This document shows positions 9,696 through 20,202 of a DNA stretch of 64,000 bases, piece after piece; position 1 is the stretch's first letter; the number at the start of each line of letters is the position of its first letter. The DNA comes from Cristatella mucedo (lineage: Eukaryota; Bryozoa; Phylactolaemata; Cristatellidae). The notes beneath the pieces are model-generated. The model was not told where the DNA came from. It did not search any database and was given only the letters and a program-made list of their open reading frames with translations. Both the position numbers and the translations under genes were made by a program. The DNA lies in contig WPIO01000019.1 in assembly GCA_009760855.2 (NCBI GenBank), forward strand, positions 5,870,501-5,934,500, in the 5' to 3' direction.

Positions 9696-12600
9696 GTAAG
9701 CTTGTCGGTCTATGCTTAAAAATTGGGAGTCCACTTCACCCACCACCTAATGATAGTTATTTACTTATGATAAATTGGTCCATAGCTACCAACTGTCTTG
9801 TACCGTTCGTCGTGAGTGTGGCCTTAACGTGTAATTCCATGCCCCTTTATATATTTGCAGGTATTATTGTGATTACTGTGACACCTATCTGACGCACGAT
9901 TCCGTAAGTATTATCCAATGCGTGTAGTCCAGTTCATTTGGCTTATGTTAATTTGATTTTATGCACGGGGTCAAGTGTTTCGCTGCATCCGTGTGCATGT
10001 CTCGTTGCCTTTAGTGTGCTGGTCTGTAATGGGCCGCGCTGTCTATTTTAATTTCTGACTTTGAGTTTGACGTTAGCAGCGTATACGGACGATCCACTCC
10101 GCATTTCTTCGAGTGATAGGGGCGAAGACATTATCATAAAATTACTAGGTAGGGTATAGTCCGATACCCCAAAAAGTGGTCGGGATTTGGCCCAGTGGGT
10201 AAGCCCCGACCACTGTCGGACCGAGTTCGAAGTGGTTACTCCATTAGATGCTATGACTGGAAACATGCTTAGTTTCGACTGACGATAACGTATATTGAGT
10301 CGAGTCGCATGTTCTTGCCTTTGAGAGAGGCAAACTCCTGAGAATTTAGCTTGCTTGAATTTTGCTTGTCATTAGGGATCAATGCCTCGCAGTGCAAGCT
10401 TTAATGCCAAGTGATTAGGGGTAGGCACACTTTGAGTCACTTTATTAGTGCAGCCTCTTTCATGAAGGCATGATCGCTACGTAGACGATACCTATAGATG
10501 TATGTCCAAGGCTTTGGCACCACAGTACCACTTGAGAGCAGCCTTCGCAGTCAGTCTAGTCATTATATCTCTGTCCTTAGGGAATTAGCATTGCTAACTT
10601 CACTAGACTACAGTAAAGCTGTTTATATTGCTAGTAGAAGATCCAGTGTTGTTTTATGGGGCTTGCTTTTGACTGCTACTAGTTCTCCTAGCCCATATTT
10701 AAGCATTTTGAAATTACAACGTTCAGCTTCCAGAATATTGCCATCTTGATTTCTCACTTGTTCTACTGGGTTTGACCTGATTAGTGCCAGCAGTTGGACA
10801 TTTTGAGCCGGCTCCATACCGTTTGACTTCGAAAGTCTCTGCCTTGGGCAGTTTAGTTTTGGATTTGATTCCAGGGATACCTCGTCCTCCTACTGGTTGT
10901 GTTGGTTGTGGGATCAGCAGCAAAGCCTGAGACAGCTCATTTTTGACGTACTAGCCGAGTATTATACCCATGTCACGTGTGACGTGTTGGTTTATGCTTT
11001 ATTAAAATATGCCTTTCACAAATTTAGTATTGTGTTTGATAAAAATATGGAAAATGCAACTCGTTTGTATAGCGACCGAAAATAATTCAATCTCTATCAA
11101 GGTGCTAAACATATGCCGAAGGGCTCGAGCCCACGACGACCTGGTTCGTTAAATGCTATCATCTTAACCCTGGGGCCAAACCAGGGCAGTAAGATCCTTG
11201 TTTAGTCCGTGTTTAGTTAGATTCGTTCTGCTGATGTGATTCGTTGAGCAGAATTCTTGGTTGCATATGCCAGATCTAGATGCTAAGGATCAAGTCACCA
11301 TATATGCAAATGTCATTGTAGGACTGCCTCCGGCTGAAAGAAGTATCATCACCTTGTGACACACATTCTTGTTCATGACCACAAACAGACCCATTAGAGG
11401 AATATCAATAGTGTAGCAGAGTTGTAACCATGGTTTGGTTGCAATAAATTGCCTATTTTAAAGTTAGGTGTGAATGTTATTGTTAAAATCAGAATGGAAT
11501 GGCTTAATTACATGCCAAGTGATAGTGACCTGCAAGCCAACCATAGGGTGCTCACTCGATACGACAGGGGTCGTGGGCTTGAGTCCTAGGGTAGTAGATC
11601 CTTTATTGACCACTGCAAGTGGTGGGGATAGCGGTGAAGGCTCCTCTGCTGCTATAAAAAGGAGGCTGTTAAATTAGCTTACCATTTCTTAGCCATCCAA
11701 AATGGTTGCAAAATGGTTAATGAGTACTCCTGATTAAGAATTGGATGACCTTGTCTCTTGTTGCCCTATTTCACATCAGATGTGGTGACTGCTAGATGTG
11801 CACACAAAAATGGACCTTGGTTGTAATTCAGAAATTATGGCAGATTAAAATCTGTTAAAGGAATGCATTATTTGCCTGCCCTTTGATGTTGCGATCGAAG
11901 CAATGAATGAAATTATGGTGACTGTCAAAATCGTAATAATTAGAGTAGACCTTAATAATAATAATAATTATAATAATGATAATGCGCTTGATAAAGCGCC
12001 CACAGAGAACTTAAATCTCTTTCTAGGCGCTTTACATTTGCTGCAAAGGGAAATGCAATTGAATGGTGAGTAAAATCATGCTTGATATACAAACACAATG
12101 AATAATATGGTTAGGGGTGACATGCACAGGGTCAGCATGCAAATGTGGTTAGTGGCAGCATGCACAGTGTCAGCACGCATAAGCACATCAATGACGAATC
12201 ACTGGGACCCACTAAATGCTGTCCTAAATAGGTGTGTTTTTAAGCTCTTTTTAAATGTGGTCAAGTCAGGGGATGTTCTGATGCAAGTCGGGAGGGAGTT
12301 CCAGGCATTGGGAGCATACGAACTAAATGCACGGTATCCAAAGGATTTAAGGTGTGTACTAGGTATTGGTAGACTGTTGGATTCCGAAAAGCGAGTGGTA
12401 CGATGCTTGGCCTGATGGGGTAGTATATCGGAGAGATAGGCTCGAGCCATGGAATGAAGGGACCTAAAAGTGAGCGACGAATCCTTGAAGTCAATCCTTT
12501 GCTTGACTGGTAGCTAGTGCAGGTCGGCGAGAAGTGGAGTAATGTGGCAACTGTGACGCTCACGACAGACAAGCCTAGCTGCAGAATCTGAATGGCTTGC

Positions 12601-13709
12601 AAAGGGCCACCTGAAATAGGCCAGTCCATGTGCAGGGTGTGTATTTTTTTAGAGGCCATGACTGTAACTGTGTAAATAGATATATGTAGCCTAAATGTGT
12701 GACATTAGTGGCCCAGACTGGAGCTAAAAATCTTTTCCAGTTAGCTCCACTGAGGTCCCTATGCGCGCACTACGCACACCAAATTCTCGTCTGTCTGCAC
12801 TGGTGTCGTGGCGCTCGTTAGAACTGACGGCCACGACAAGCCTCCACCTTTCCTTTACTCCACCGTACTCCACCTTTCCCCCAGTGTATTAGGTCAATGC
12901 TGCTGCTACCCACATCGATACTCTTAGCATGGTTGTCAAATCCTGGATTAAGGGAGTGCTGGGGGGCATCCATGTTCCCGTTAAACTGCTCGTTCTCAAG
13001 CCGCATTTGTCCAAGACTTGTGGAAGACTTAGCAGCCAATTGTGGTTTTATTTCTTGGCCAAGACTTGGCAAGCGACCGATTGTAGGCGCTCTCAAGGGC
13101 ACTCCGTACTGGGCCGTTATAATCCAGGAGGTAATGTGCTCACTCTCCACGACCTCGGTCAAGGGTTCGAATGCTGCAGTGGGCGATACTATATTGTCAA
13201 CTGCAAGCAGTGGCGAAAGCCGTTAAGGCTCTTCTGCTGCTACACAAATGAGGCTGTTAAATCTTAATATTTTTTTTCATTGCTTTGAAAACTTTGGCGG
13301 GCCACTCGACCAGTGAAATTACCGAAGCGTTCCACACGGGTCCCTGTTTATGGGACACTTTGAGGTCGTCATATAAGAATCGGATATGGAGGTGGCAGGA
13401 AGTAAAGGCAATTGCCGAAGGTTAAAATTCACCCGGATCACCAGAACTCTCCTCTTCATCACAGAGAGCCATTTCCTACCTCCATACCAAAAAGATAAAG
13501 ACTGATCGTGTGAACTTTGTACAAGAAGTAAGACCGAAGTAGGACAGAAGTCACCTTGTAAACGCAGCTATACATGGCCTGCACGAAGAATGCTGAGTCA
13601 CTGGAAGAGTGGCTGGTCGAAAATTTTCACGATCACGCTCCTAACATCGGCCTCCTATCTTGCCTGATGTAAACTCTCTGGACTGCTATGTCTGGAGTAT
13701 AGCTGAGAG

Positions 13710-13767
<58 letters not shown>

Positions 13768-16700
13768 GAGACAGACAGAGATACAGAGACCGAGAGATAG
13801 ACCGGCGAGCATGTCAACAACAATAAAAAGTTCAATGTTACCATCAGGTACACCATTGCCATAACATTAATAAGGATCACATGATTAACACGTGCAGTCG
13901 TTTCTGAAACCTTATCGAGGCCGAACACTTTTATTTAACAAACTTTTGGTATGTGCATGCAAGAACACCACCAAATTTTATGAATGTACATTGGTTGTTT
14001 ACTGAATACTTTGTTTTCAAAATAGCAGTAAGTCATCGTAGCTTGCCAGCTCAATCCTGTTCAGAGCTCTGTCGAAGTACGAGGCTGTTAGGGTTTTGAA
14101 GATAGAGGTTCTGATTTCTGACCGACGATTCGTGTGCACTTTGCTGCGGTAGAGTGTGCATGGGCTGCATTCCCTACTCACGGGTATGTCTGTGGTTTGC
14201 TTGGCCATAAGATGGCTTATATACGAAATGGCTCTGGCATGTGGAGTGCACTGTTGAACACGTCTGTAAATTCAATCGAATTCGGTTTGTTATGGGTTGT
14301 AGCACAAGCCCCTGTGTCGTGGCAAAGTCAGGCTTGGCTGAGCTGTCTCGGACAAGTGCTCCTCGTGTAGTCATGCATGTGTCTCTAGCTGCCTCTCAAA
14401 CTGAGCTGGGTGGGACACCGACTGTTCACCTGACCTTATCAAACAAAGCCGAACAGTGGTTTATATGTACTGTTATCGATTAATGCTGCTATGTCTAGCC
14501 AGTTGACATAAGATTTCACTGTTTAATTATTTGTTCTCTGATTCTGCAGCCCTCTGTGAGGAAAACCCATTGCAATGGCAGAAAGCATAAAGAGAATGTG
14601 AGGCTTTATTACCAGAAGTGGCTGGAAGAGCAAGTGCAGAAACTTGTCGATGATACAAGTAATTGTTTGCATTTGCAGTTGCTTATGAATCATATTCTGC
14701 CTGGTATATTAAGCAGTACTGTCTTGTTAGCATTCCAGCATTATTGTTCTGCTTGGTAGAACATTTTCTTTTAGGAATGCATAGATGCCAGACATTGCTT
14801 CGCCCGAAAGTGCAGTATTGCATGCTCAGTGCAGCAGCTTAGTTCCTCCTCAATAACATAATACTCTTCAGCGTTGCACGAATTAATAAGGTCATCCTTT
14901 ATGGCTCCACAATACCAGATGGACCACGAGGTGGCTTTTCGCGCAAATAGCATTTTTAAGAGAACGTCAACTTATGTCACCGTCTGTAAGTAAACAAAGC
15001 CTTTACAGAGTAGATGGGCGTTATACTAGAACTGCAGGTTTTTTTTATAGCACACTCAAAGCCTAAGCGGTTCACGTAAATAAAAGAGGAAGTGAGAAAC
15101 ACAGCTGAGACAGGAGGAGACTAAAGGAAGTGTATAGTATAGAGGTAGCAGTGCAAGACGGCTCGAAATGATATGCCAGAGCTGACAGCAGAAAAGGAAA
15201 TTTTGTTGCAAAACAATTTCGGAAGTAGGCTCTACTGTCAGCAGACCTATCGCAGAGCAAAAGCTTTGGTTGCCAAACGTCTTTTAAGCTAAAAATGGTA
15301 GAGCTAATTTATAGTCTAGAGAAGACTTGATGGCAGGATGAGGTAGAAGTTAGTGCAGCAGTTTAGCTATTTGAAGGACTTTATTCGTCGTGCGCGTTGT
15401 GGGTCACAGTAGAGCTTTTTCTTTGTGTATGAGGGACCTATTCGTCGTGCGCCTTGTGGGTCACAGCAGAGCTTTTTCTTTGTGTATGAGGGACCTACTA
15501 GCAACCGAGCTAGTCCAGGTCGGCTGGAACCAGCGGTAAGACATATGTAAATATAAGCTCTGCTGACTTGCTGTCTCTTTACCTTCTTAGCTGCTCATTA
15601 CAACTCCAGCATGCCCTGCCTCGATCGTGTCTTTTGATTACATTTTGCAGTTTTGTCACGCAACGAATTAGTGGTAGCACATATGGTCTTGCTTTTGGAA
15701 GCAGGTGCACGATTAAGTGTACCTGCATCCTTGCCTGCATTCAGGTTTGTTCCCTACTTTTCCTTGCAGCCTTGCAGGCCGATCGCTCTTGGCTGCTCCC
15801 CGATGCTATTTGACTAGGACGATATTCACAACCTCCTACTAGATTACCTGGTTGATTGCTCCCGGTTATACTGGTAGTTAAGTTTCATAGCCGTTCTGTG
15901 CTGTTACTCATAGCCACATGTGTGTACAGTAGATGCTGAGCTATTGATTGTGTACCGCAAGTTACAAAAGAAGACAGCTTGTATCGTACCTCGCTTCTGC
16001 AGGATAGATTACGCGAGGGTAAGTGTTTCCTTCTAGTCTGTGTGCCCCATATTGCAGGAAAAGCAATACCGAGTCTGCTACTCGGCATCACATCCCAGTT
16101 TACTATAGATCCCATTGGTAAGGATAGTGAGGGTTTGCTTCAAGAGATGGGTTGTTCTAAAGGTCAATTACCATTGCAGCTGCAGCATTCAAGTCAGGAA
16201 AGATGCCACCAGGCCCATTTCCTGGTGGCCCTCCTGTCGGTGGAATGATGCCTCCACCTCCAATGCAAGGTGAGCTCTCTTGCGTTGTTGTCTCGCTGAG
16301 ATAAAATCGTGCAGCACCTGCGTCATCCTTCTCAGTTGTTGCTATTGTTTTTCAGGCAAAGGTCCGGGTCCACCAATGCAATTGGGTGGCCCCATGCCTC
16401 CTCTCATGGGTCCCGGAGGCCCGATGCCACCATTGATGGGTAAGTCTAGCTCTCTCGGTCTCTGCGGTCGACGGGCTGTGCGGTGCTGCTTGGCTGATCT
16501 ATTTCGTGTCGCTCGCCTTGAGCATATGTGCTCCATCGACTTAAGTATTCGTATTGTGGACGCCCTTGCTACTTTGTGAGCGGGTGACAAGCAACTTTGC
16601 AAGTCCCAAATGTCATGACGTTGTGCGCGACTAGAATCGAATTGCAGGCTTGGTCGTCCTGAGCATGCTCAGCGATCCTCGTGCTGGTTCGTCGGTTGGT

Positions 16701-19666
16701 CCGGAGCCCGACATGCTCTTACTGCCACACAGGGCTGGCAGCACGTGCGCACAGTGGATGTCTGCTCGTGATCGCTCGACAGGTGCTTAATAATAATAAT
16801 ACACGTGATAAAGTGCCCTCAGAGAACTCAATCTCTTTCTAGGTGCTTTACATTTGCTGCAAAGGTAAACGCAATTGAATGAGTGGTATCATGCTTGATA
16901 AACAACATTAATAACATGGTTAGGGGTGACATGCACAGGGTCAGCATGCAAATGTGATTAGTGGCAGCATGCACAGTGTCAGCACGCATAAGCACATCAA
17001 GGACGAATCACAGGGACCCACAATGCTGTCATAAATAGGTGCATTTAGTTTCATTTTAAATGTGGTTAAGTCAGGGACTGTCGTGATGCAAGTCGGGAGT
17101 GAGTTCCAGGCTTTAAGAGCATACGAACTAAATGTACGGTCTCCAAAGGATTTGAGGTTTGTACGAGGTATTGGTCAACAGCTAGATTCCGAAAAGCGGG
17201 TATTACGATGCTTGGCCTGGTGGAGGAGTAGATATGAGAGATAGGCTGGAGCCAAAGAATGAAGGGACCTAAGAGTGAGCGACAAGACCTTGAAGTCGAT
17301 GTGTTGCTTGACTGGTAGCCAGTGCAGGTCGGCGAGAAGCGGTGTGATGTGGCAACTGTGATGCTCGCGGCAGACAAGTCTAGCTGCAGAGTTTTGCACC
17401 AGCTGTAAGTGCATGATTGCACATGCCGGTTGGCCAGCAGCATAGGCAGCTCATCGAAACGTGCACTTCACGATTCACTTGGTCGTTGGTTCGATTCCTG
17501 CAGTTGGCAATCCTTTGTTGTCGGCTGCAAGTGAGAGCTTCCGTGGCTGTCTGCCACTCTGGCAATGAGACTAATTGATCAGCTAACTTGTACTCTCTTT
17601 TTTGATACTTTGTGGTGGTGATGGCATTCATAGCAGTGCCAACATCTGCACTGGGTGAGTGGTACTCTCGACTGAGGGCCCTGCTTGTGCTACACTGTCC
17701 ATAGATGTAAATGGGGTTTTTGATACCTTTCCATAATCAGGACGCTGTCCGTCTCTATATCCTCTCTACTGACTGCGCAACGTGTTCATGATAGCAGTAG
17801 CATCACTGCCGGTGTTTAACATTTGCAATTCTCTTGATTCAGCTACACCTTTATTTTTTATTAAAGAGCAGAGTGACGGCCAATGGCAACCGATCGTTAA
17901 CCAAAAGCTGTCAATGTGTAGAGCGTGCTGTAGAAAACTCTGGTATAACAACCACTGAGTCTTCATGGCTTTATGCAGCTTCAGAGTAAATGCATATATT
18001 ACCAGTGCTGGTAGACAAATCCATGCATTTTGATAGTCGGATAAACCCTCAAATGTGACTGGGTTTTACGAACTCCCTACCCACTAAATGGCACCAGAAG
18101 GTAATAATAATAATAATAATAATAATTCACTTGATAAAGCGCCCTCAGAAAACTTAATCTTTCTCTAGGCGCTTAGGTAGGATTCATATGGAGAGTCATG
18201 TTGATGGGTAATAATGGATACTCTCACATCTGTCTACCGGGTGCAGAAGCAGGCAGTGTAAACCTGTAGCCTCTTACGGCATCCAATATTGTTTCGATTT
18301 TTGAATGATAATTTGTTATAGTACAATCAGAAGCTGAAGTCGTGCTCCATTCTGCTTCGCCTGAAGGGGGGGGGGCAATGTCTAGTAGCTACACCCTGGA
18401 ACCATGCTTTTTTCTCTGGTAGTCTAAATAGTATGGAAAAGGCCAGCATAACCATAGTCAACCCATGAAAATTACCTATTCAGCCGATCAGAAGCTCATG
18501 TAACCGCCCATGGAATGACAGGGCAGGATAGAACAACCCGTGGAGTCAGGCACCACAAATGACCTCTGGACCACCGTGTAAGCAGCCCTTGAAGGCTTAT
18601 CCTTGCTAAGATTACAGCCTCCCGGGTCTGGATAATGGACTTGGGAATTTTTCTAACATACACACACGGAATTTCAGGAATTGCCTTACTGAAGACTGCT
18701 TGCGCCTATTCTCACGTAGAGGCGCTGCATCGCATTGGACTACAATCCAGCCGAAGTTGTGCACATTGTAAATAAGTAACCGAGAGGCAGTTTCATCGGG
18801 TTCATTTCGGTTAGTCATGTAAACAAATCATCCTAAATATGTAACCTCGGACCTTTCCTAGACTTGCGAGACTTATTTGTCCACATTAGACGTAGATGGC
18901 TAGGTGTTTGTGCATTGCCGTGCTGGGCTGTAGCATGTATCGTGTGTGCTTTGTCTGACCAGAGAAAAGCTTAGAGAACGGCATCTGCTTTGCTGAACAG
19001 ACATTCACGAATTTGCCAGACCTTAAGCTGTGTTCGGTGTATAAGCTATAAGCATGTGTGCATAGTAATTGTAGATGCGACTTTCTGTGCAAACTTTCAA
19101 TGGCTGAAAGCATGAATGCTTTCTAGGCTTTTACGTATTAATCAGTTATCGCCTGATAAGAAACAAAAGGTCAAGCTGTTTAGTTGGCTGAGGAGAGCAC
19201 GATCGTGCCATGCAAGTAGCAGTGTAAGCTAGCTATGCTGTGGCTATCCAGCAACCCCAAGCTGAAAGGCTCCTTAATGTCTAGATAAGGATTTGATATG
19301 CCCATTTGCTGGGTAACTCTGGGGGGTATTGCCGTGTTTTTGCCACTAATATGTCTTGCGGTGTTTTGTGGGTCTGAGTTCGATTGCTTATCTCAAGTCT
19401 TGCTATGTCTGCTGTCACGTCTTAATTGGCTTGGGCGACCGTATTGCATGAGTATGGCAGCTCAAGGATTAATGCAGCTTGTGGCTAGTGTTTGCCGATC
19501 AATTCTTGCAGTCGAAGCATTTTATTGTTGTTCATATTTGATTGTTATTCAGGTCTGTTCTCCTTTTTTTTTAGGCATGAGACCTATGGGACCGATGGGT
19601 GGCCTCGGCCCCATGCCACCAATGATGGGTCCACCTTTAAGACCTCCTATGCCAATGCCTCGATAG
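9688..19666 (+). CDS. SNRPC: U1 small nuclear ribonucleoprotein C, complete six-exon gene
   Basis: Coding segments 9688-9695, 9861-9903, 14550-14658, 16180-16269, 16356-16439 and 19575-19666 join in phase to 426 nt, or 141 residues; human U1C has 159. The N-terminus begins [17 protein letters not shown] and continues [17 protein letters not shown]. It keeps C6, C9, H24 and H30, the U1C-type C2H2 zinc finger that contacts the 5' splice site/U1 RNA duplex, then the helix YYQKWLEEQ and TTAAFKSGK. The remainder is a Pro/Met/Gly-rich low-complexity tail ending PMPR, as in other animals. U1C is a core U1 snRNP subunit needed for 5' splice-site recognition in the nucleus. All introns are GT-AG. Intron 2 is 4.6 kb and holds LINE and SINE insertions. 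Transcribed divergently from OAF; poly(A) signal at 19830. Confidence 0.97.
9861..9903 (+). CDS. SNRPC: U1C exon 2 (first half of zinc finger)
   Basis: Preceded by ATATTTGCAG and followed by donor GTAAGT. Encodes the end of Lys 3 and [14 protein letters not shown] with zinc ligands Cys 6 and Cys 9. The exit phase is 0, at the conserved HDS/PSV junction. Confidence 0.95.
11060..11190 (-). mobile_element. SINE-2 copy (tRNA-headed, LINE-A-like tail)
   Basis: Minus orientation: head with GCCCTGGTTTGGCCCCAGGG and B-box-like GGGCTCGAGCCC, then CATATGT and a tail with GATTGAATTATTTTC and TATACAAAC. In U1C intron 2. Confidence 0.65.
11500..11678 (+). mobile_element. SINE-1 copy
   Basis: Plus orientation: B-box-like GGGCTTGAGTCC, then GATCCTTTATTGACCACTGC, CTCCTCTGCTGCTATAAAAA and GAGGCTGTTAAAT, the shared SINE-1 tail also seen at 13.2 and 46.4 kb. 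In U1C intron 2. Confidence 0.7.
11953..12590 (-). mobile_element. LINE family A copy, 5'-truncated
   Basis: Begins with (TAA)n, i.e. the (ATT)n 3' end in minus orientation, then the family 3' UTR. An open 83-codon C-terminal frame at 12450-12199 contains [17 protein letters not shown] and AWNSLP. This tail resembles CR1/L2/Rex1-type reverse-transcriptase polyproteins. Confidence 0.88.
13095..13266 (+). mobile_element. SINE-1 copy
   Basis: tRNA-like head (TACTGGGCCGTTATAATCCA and AAGGGTTCGAATGC, a good B box), then GGGCGAT, CACTGC-like spacer, TAAGGCTCTTCTGCTGCTA and GAGGCTGTTAAATC. Confidence 0.75.
13705..13800. repeat. (GA)n / (GACA)n microsatellite
   Basis: About 50 bp of GA repeats followed by GACA-type units, in U1C intron 2. 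Confidence 0.95.
14550..14658 (+). CDS. SNRPC: U1C exon 3 (second half of zinc finger and helix)
   Basis: Preceded by TTCTGCAG and followed by GTAATT; 36 codons plus one base. Encodes [17 protein letters not shown] with zinc ligands His 24 and His 30, then [17 protein letters not shown]. This is the most conserved part of the family. Confidence 0.96.
15383..15496. repeat. Tandem duplication, two 57-bp units
   Basis: Two adjacent 57-bp units starting ATTCGTCGTGCGC, differing at about two positions, in U1C intron 3. Confidence 0.9.
16180..16269 (+). CDS. SNRPC: U1C exon 4
   Basis: Acceptor CATTGCAG, donor GTGAGC. The split Thr codon completes TTAAFKSGK, then the Pro/Gly/Met-rich tail begins ([16 protein letters not shown]). 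Phase 1 in and out. Confidence 0.92.
16356..16439 (+). CDS. SNRPC: U1C exon 5
   Basis: Acceptor TTTTTCAG, donor GTAAGT; an 84-nt exon, phase 1 on both sides. It encodes two near-copies of GGPMPPLMG. Being a multiple of three with equal phases, it could be skipped without a frameshift. Confidence 0.88.
16789..17445 (-). mobile_element. LINE family A copy, 5'-truncated
   Basis: (TAA)n at 16789, then the family 3' UTR and C-terminal reading frame, ending near the conserved [15 protein letters not shown] block. In U1C intron 5. Confidence 0.87.
17455..17545 (+). mobile_element. Partial SINE-1 (head only)
   Basis: B-box-like TTGGTTCGATTCCTGC followed by GCAATCCTTTGTTGTCGGCT. The usual AGGCTCTTCTG tail is missing. 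It abuts the LINE-A copy. Confidence 0.45.
18102..18175 (-). mobile_element. LINE family A 3'-end fragment
   Basis: (TAA)n followed by TTGATAAAGCGCCCTCAG and TCTAGGCGCTT only; about 75 bp, severely 5'-truncated. Confidence 0.85.
19575..19666 (+). CDS. SNRPC: U1C exon 6 and stop codon
   Basis: Preceded by a long T tract and TTTAG. Encodes [20 protein letters not shown] and ends PMPMPR then TAG. The phase agrees with exon 5. Confidence 0.9.
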
Positions 19667-19829
19667 TGCTAATACCAAGCCAACTATGTTATACGTTTGT
19701 TGGTTCTTTAGAGACACCAATGAGTTTGTCCGGACAGGGATTTGGCAAATCTTACAGCATCTGCTATATCGACAACAATGTGATGTGTGTAAGCATTTTG
19801 AGTTGATCCTTGGAGGTCATTTGATGTAC

Positions 19830-19835
19830 AATAAA
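19830..19835 (+). terminator. SNRPC: U1C poly(A) signal AATAAA
   Basis: Canonical AATAAA 164 bases after the U1C stop codon, followed by T-rich sequence (CTCTTTTTTCC). Confidence 0.75.
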
Positions 19836-20009
19836 TGCATGCTACTGCTCTCTTTTTTCCCCGAGAACCGGTTTTGCTTTGGCCATCTTCTGCTTCACCG
19901 CTTTCCAAAAACTGGCTAATGCCAGAAGTCTTGCTCTGTAGTTACACTCAAGCGAAAGAAGTAGTTTGGCGATCCAGAATTATAAGGTTGAAAGTGGCCT
20001 ATTTAACAG

Positions 20010-20130
20010 CCTCATATATACAGCGACAGAAGAGCCTTAGCAGCAGTCAATCTAGTTGCAGTACAAAACAAAGAAAAACCTGCTCCAGGACTCAAACGAC
20101 CTGGATTCGAGGACTTACAGATTGCCTAAG
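20010..20130 (-). mobile_element. SINE-1 copy
   Basis: Minus orientation: TAACAGCCTCATATATACAG, CGACAGAAGAGCCTTAGC, then the antisense head region with CCAGGACTCAAACGACC. Lies just after the U1C gene. Confidence 0.65.
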
Positions 20131-20202
20131 ACCCAGCGGAATAAGGGAGCTACATAGTAAGTTCCAAAGCCAGCAGTGATAGTCCCGAATACCTAAGTAA
20201 AT

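Noticed and set aside
10180-10265. tRNA-like sequence TTGGCCCAGTGGGTAAGCCC with a downstream GAGTTCGAAG
   Set aside because: A and B box resemblance, but no acceptor stem or complete cloverleaf; at best a SINE head.
10498-10923. Open frames on both strands in U1C intron 2
   Set aside because: No domain, no splice-phase fit to U1C; likely old repeat or chance.
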